Shown here one piece after another: positions 62,829 to 64,000 of a DNA stretch of 64,000 bases. Origin of the DNA: Palsa-504 sp963705835. Lineage in GTDB: Bacteria > Actinomycetota > Actinomycetes > Streptosporangiales > Streptosporangiaceae. The notes beneath the pieces were generated by a model that was not told the DNA's origin, searched no databases, and was given only the letters and a program-made list of their open reading frames with translations. Numbering within the stretch: the stretch's first letter is position 1; each line of letters starts with the position of its first letter. Where the stretch lies: contig CAVPLC010000035.1 of assembly GCA_963705835.1 (NCBI GenBank), positions 6,763 through 70,762 on the forward strand, read 5' to 3'. The position numbers and the translations under genes were made by a program.

Positions 62829-64000
62829 CTAGCAGCCCTGCGCCGCGAGCGCGCCTAGCGTCGCGACCTGCTGCTCGGTGCCCGCCGTCCAGGGGAAGCC
62901 GGTGTTGAGCCGGATGAAGTTCCGGTAGCCGCCGGAGGGCGAGAACATCGGGCCGGGCGCGAGCCGGATGCCCTCGCGGGCCGCGGCGTGGTACAGATCC
63001 ATGGCGTCGGCGCCGGGCGGGAGCTGGACCCACAGGACATGCCCGCCCCGCGGCGTGGTCAGGCGGGTCTGCGCGGGAAAGTGCCGCAGCACCGCGTCGA
63101 TGGTGGCCTCCATCTGCTCGCGGTACATGCGCCGGACCCGGCGGATGTGCCGGGCGAATCCGCCGCTCTCGACGAACGCCGCGATGGCCAGCTGCGGCGC
63201 GCTAGCCGCGGACTGGTTGACCACCAGCTTGAGTAGCTCGACCTGGTTCTGGTACCGGCCGGGGATGGACCAGCCGATGCGCAGGCCCGGCGACAGGGTC
63301 TTGCTGTACGAGCTGCAGTACAGGATCAGGCCGCGGTGGTCATAGGCCTTGATGGCCTTGGGCCGCGGGCCCTCGAAGGCCAGCTCACCGTAGACGTCGT
63401 CCTCGACCAGCGGAACGTCGTGCGCCTCGAGCAGCTCGACCAAGCGCTGCTTCGCGTCGTCGGTCATGCACGACCCGCTGGGGTTGGAGAAGTTGGACAC
63501 CAGCGCGACGGCCGCGATCGGCTGGGCCCGCAGCGTATGGTCCAGGTCCTCCAGGCTGATGCCGTGCCGCGGGTGGCTGGCGATCTCCACGACCCGCAGG
63601 GACAGCGAGGCTAGCACCTCCAGCAGGGCGTAGTAGGCGGGAGACTCGATCGCCACCGTGTCCCCGGGCCGGGTCACCGCCCGGATGGACAGGTACACCG
63701 CCTCCTTGGCGCCGCTGGTGATCACGATGTCGTCCGGCGTCACCGAGTACCCGGCGTCGGTGCCCTGCCGGGCGATGACCCGCCGCAGGACCGGGCTGCC
63801 GGGCGGCGCGTCATAGGAGTGGCAAGCCCCCGGCTGGTACCGCAGCACGTGGCTGAGCAGGCGGTTCATCGCGGTGATCGGCATCAGCTCCGGGCCCTGG
63901 ACGGCCGCGCCGAGCGTGGGCTGCTGCGGGTTCCCGATGCCCAGGTTCAGCTTGACCGCCAGCGAGGCGTCTACCCGCCGGACGTCGGGAGAAGGCCGGG
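62829..64000 (-). CDS. PLP-dependent aminotransferase (possibly MocR/GntR type), 5' end outside window
   Basis: The minus-strand frame stays open to the right edge. Fold-type I aminotransferase motifs: DDIVITSGAKEAVYLSIRAV, SNFSNPSGSCM, EDDVYGELAFEG, the PLP-binding Lys in CSSYSKTLSPGLRIGW and NFIRLNTGFPW. Before the ATG at 63884 the frame continues LNLGIGNPQQPTLGAAVQ, so the gene is longer and may carry an N-terminal GntR helix-turn-helix as in MocR regulators. Confidence 0.85.
   Translation of the reverse strand, partial: RPSPDVRRVDASLAVKLNLGIGNPQQPTLGAAVQGPELMPITAMNRLLSHVLRYQPGACHSYDAPPGSPVLRRVIARQGTDAGYSVTPDDIVITSGAKEAVYLSIRAVTRPGDTVAIESPAYYALLEVLASLSLRVVEIASHPRHGISLEDLDHTLRAQPIAAVALVSNFSNPSGSCMTDDAKQRLVELLEAHDVPLVEDDVYGELAFEGPRPKAIKAYDHRGLILYCSSYSKTLSPGLRIGWSIPGRYQNQVELLKLVVNQSAASAPQLAIAAFVESGGFARHIRRVRRMYREQMEATIDAVLRHFPAQTRLTTPRGGHVLWVQLPPGADAMDLYHAAAREGIRLAPGPMFSPSGGYRNFIRLNTGFPWTAGTEQQVATLGALAAQGC

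Overview
The DNA is GC-rich, with GTG/TTG starts, GGAGG-type ribosome sites, ATGA/GTGA stop-start overlaps, an F420-type oxidoreductase, a MarR regulator and 13E12 (DUF222/HNH) fragments. This points to a soil actinomycete of the Streptosporangiales/Streptomyces-like kind rather than a mycobacterium. All family and M. tuberculosis comparisons are from memory; no search was run.

1-10.6 kb, accessory left arm. The window opens inside a TnsA-like endonuclease gene that runs off the left edge, next to repeated TGAGACA motifs that look like a transposon end. Then come two broken genes, a small membrane protein, and a NUDIX hydrolase convergent with a macro domain-coiled coil-TIR fusion (a candidate NAD+/ADP-ribose signalling or immune protein). 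RNase Z, a dual-specificity phosphatase, a cupin, an MDR oxidoreductase, and a nitroreductase divergent from a MarR regulator over a perfect inverted repeat follow.

10.6-43.1 kb, steroid-degradation island. Four exact 14-bp KstR-type boxes (TAGAACGTGTTCTA) and two near variants sit before side-chain genes: fadA5/cyp125, ltp3-ltp4-DUF35, an acyl-CoA ligase, echA19/fadD19, fadE26-fadE27 and an aldehyde dehydrogenase. A perfect KstR2-type box lies between fadD3 and fadE30, and a one-mismatch copy between echA20 and an SDR gene. Together the genes cover C27 hydroxylation (Cyp125), CoA activation (FadD19), first dehydrogenation (FadE26/27), hydration (EchA19), thiolysis (FadA5), the C24-branched-sterol lipid-transfer/aldolase set (Ltp3/Ltp4/DUF35) and nearly the whole C/D-ring (HIP) pathway (FadD3, FadE30, IpdF, IpdC, EchA20, IpdA, IpdB, FadA6). 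Ring A/B genes, KstR and KstR2 are not in the window. Seven of these genes carry about one-base frameshifts, which suggests either an indel-prone assembly or recent decay. ipdC carries a 15-bp coding minisatellite.

43.1-61.2 kb, mobile debris and low-GC cargo. This stretch holds a truncated 13E12 gene, an intact IS4/IS1634-like element with a CTAA target duplication, an ISAzo13-like element that supplies the stop codon of a neighbouring gene, 3' fragments of tRNA-Gly(CCC) and tRNA-Val(GAC), and an HNH gene split around a low-GC sugar epimerase next to an IS110 fragment. Cargo includes an unrecognised gene pair, a parallel beta-helix protein and a CotH-type kinase.

61.2-64 kb, normal background: a VOC protein, a sterol desaturase-family membrane protein and a PLP aminotransferase that runs off the right edge.
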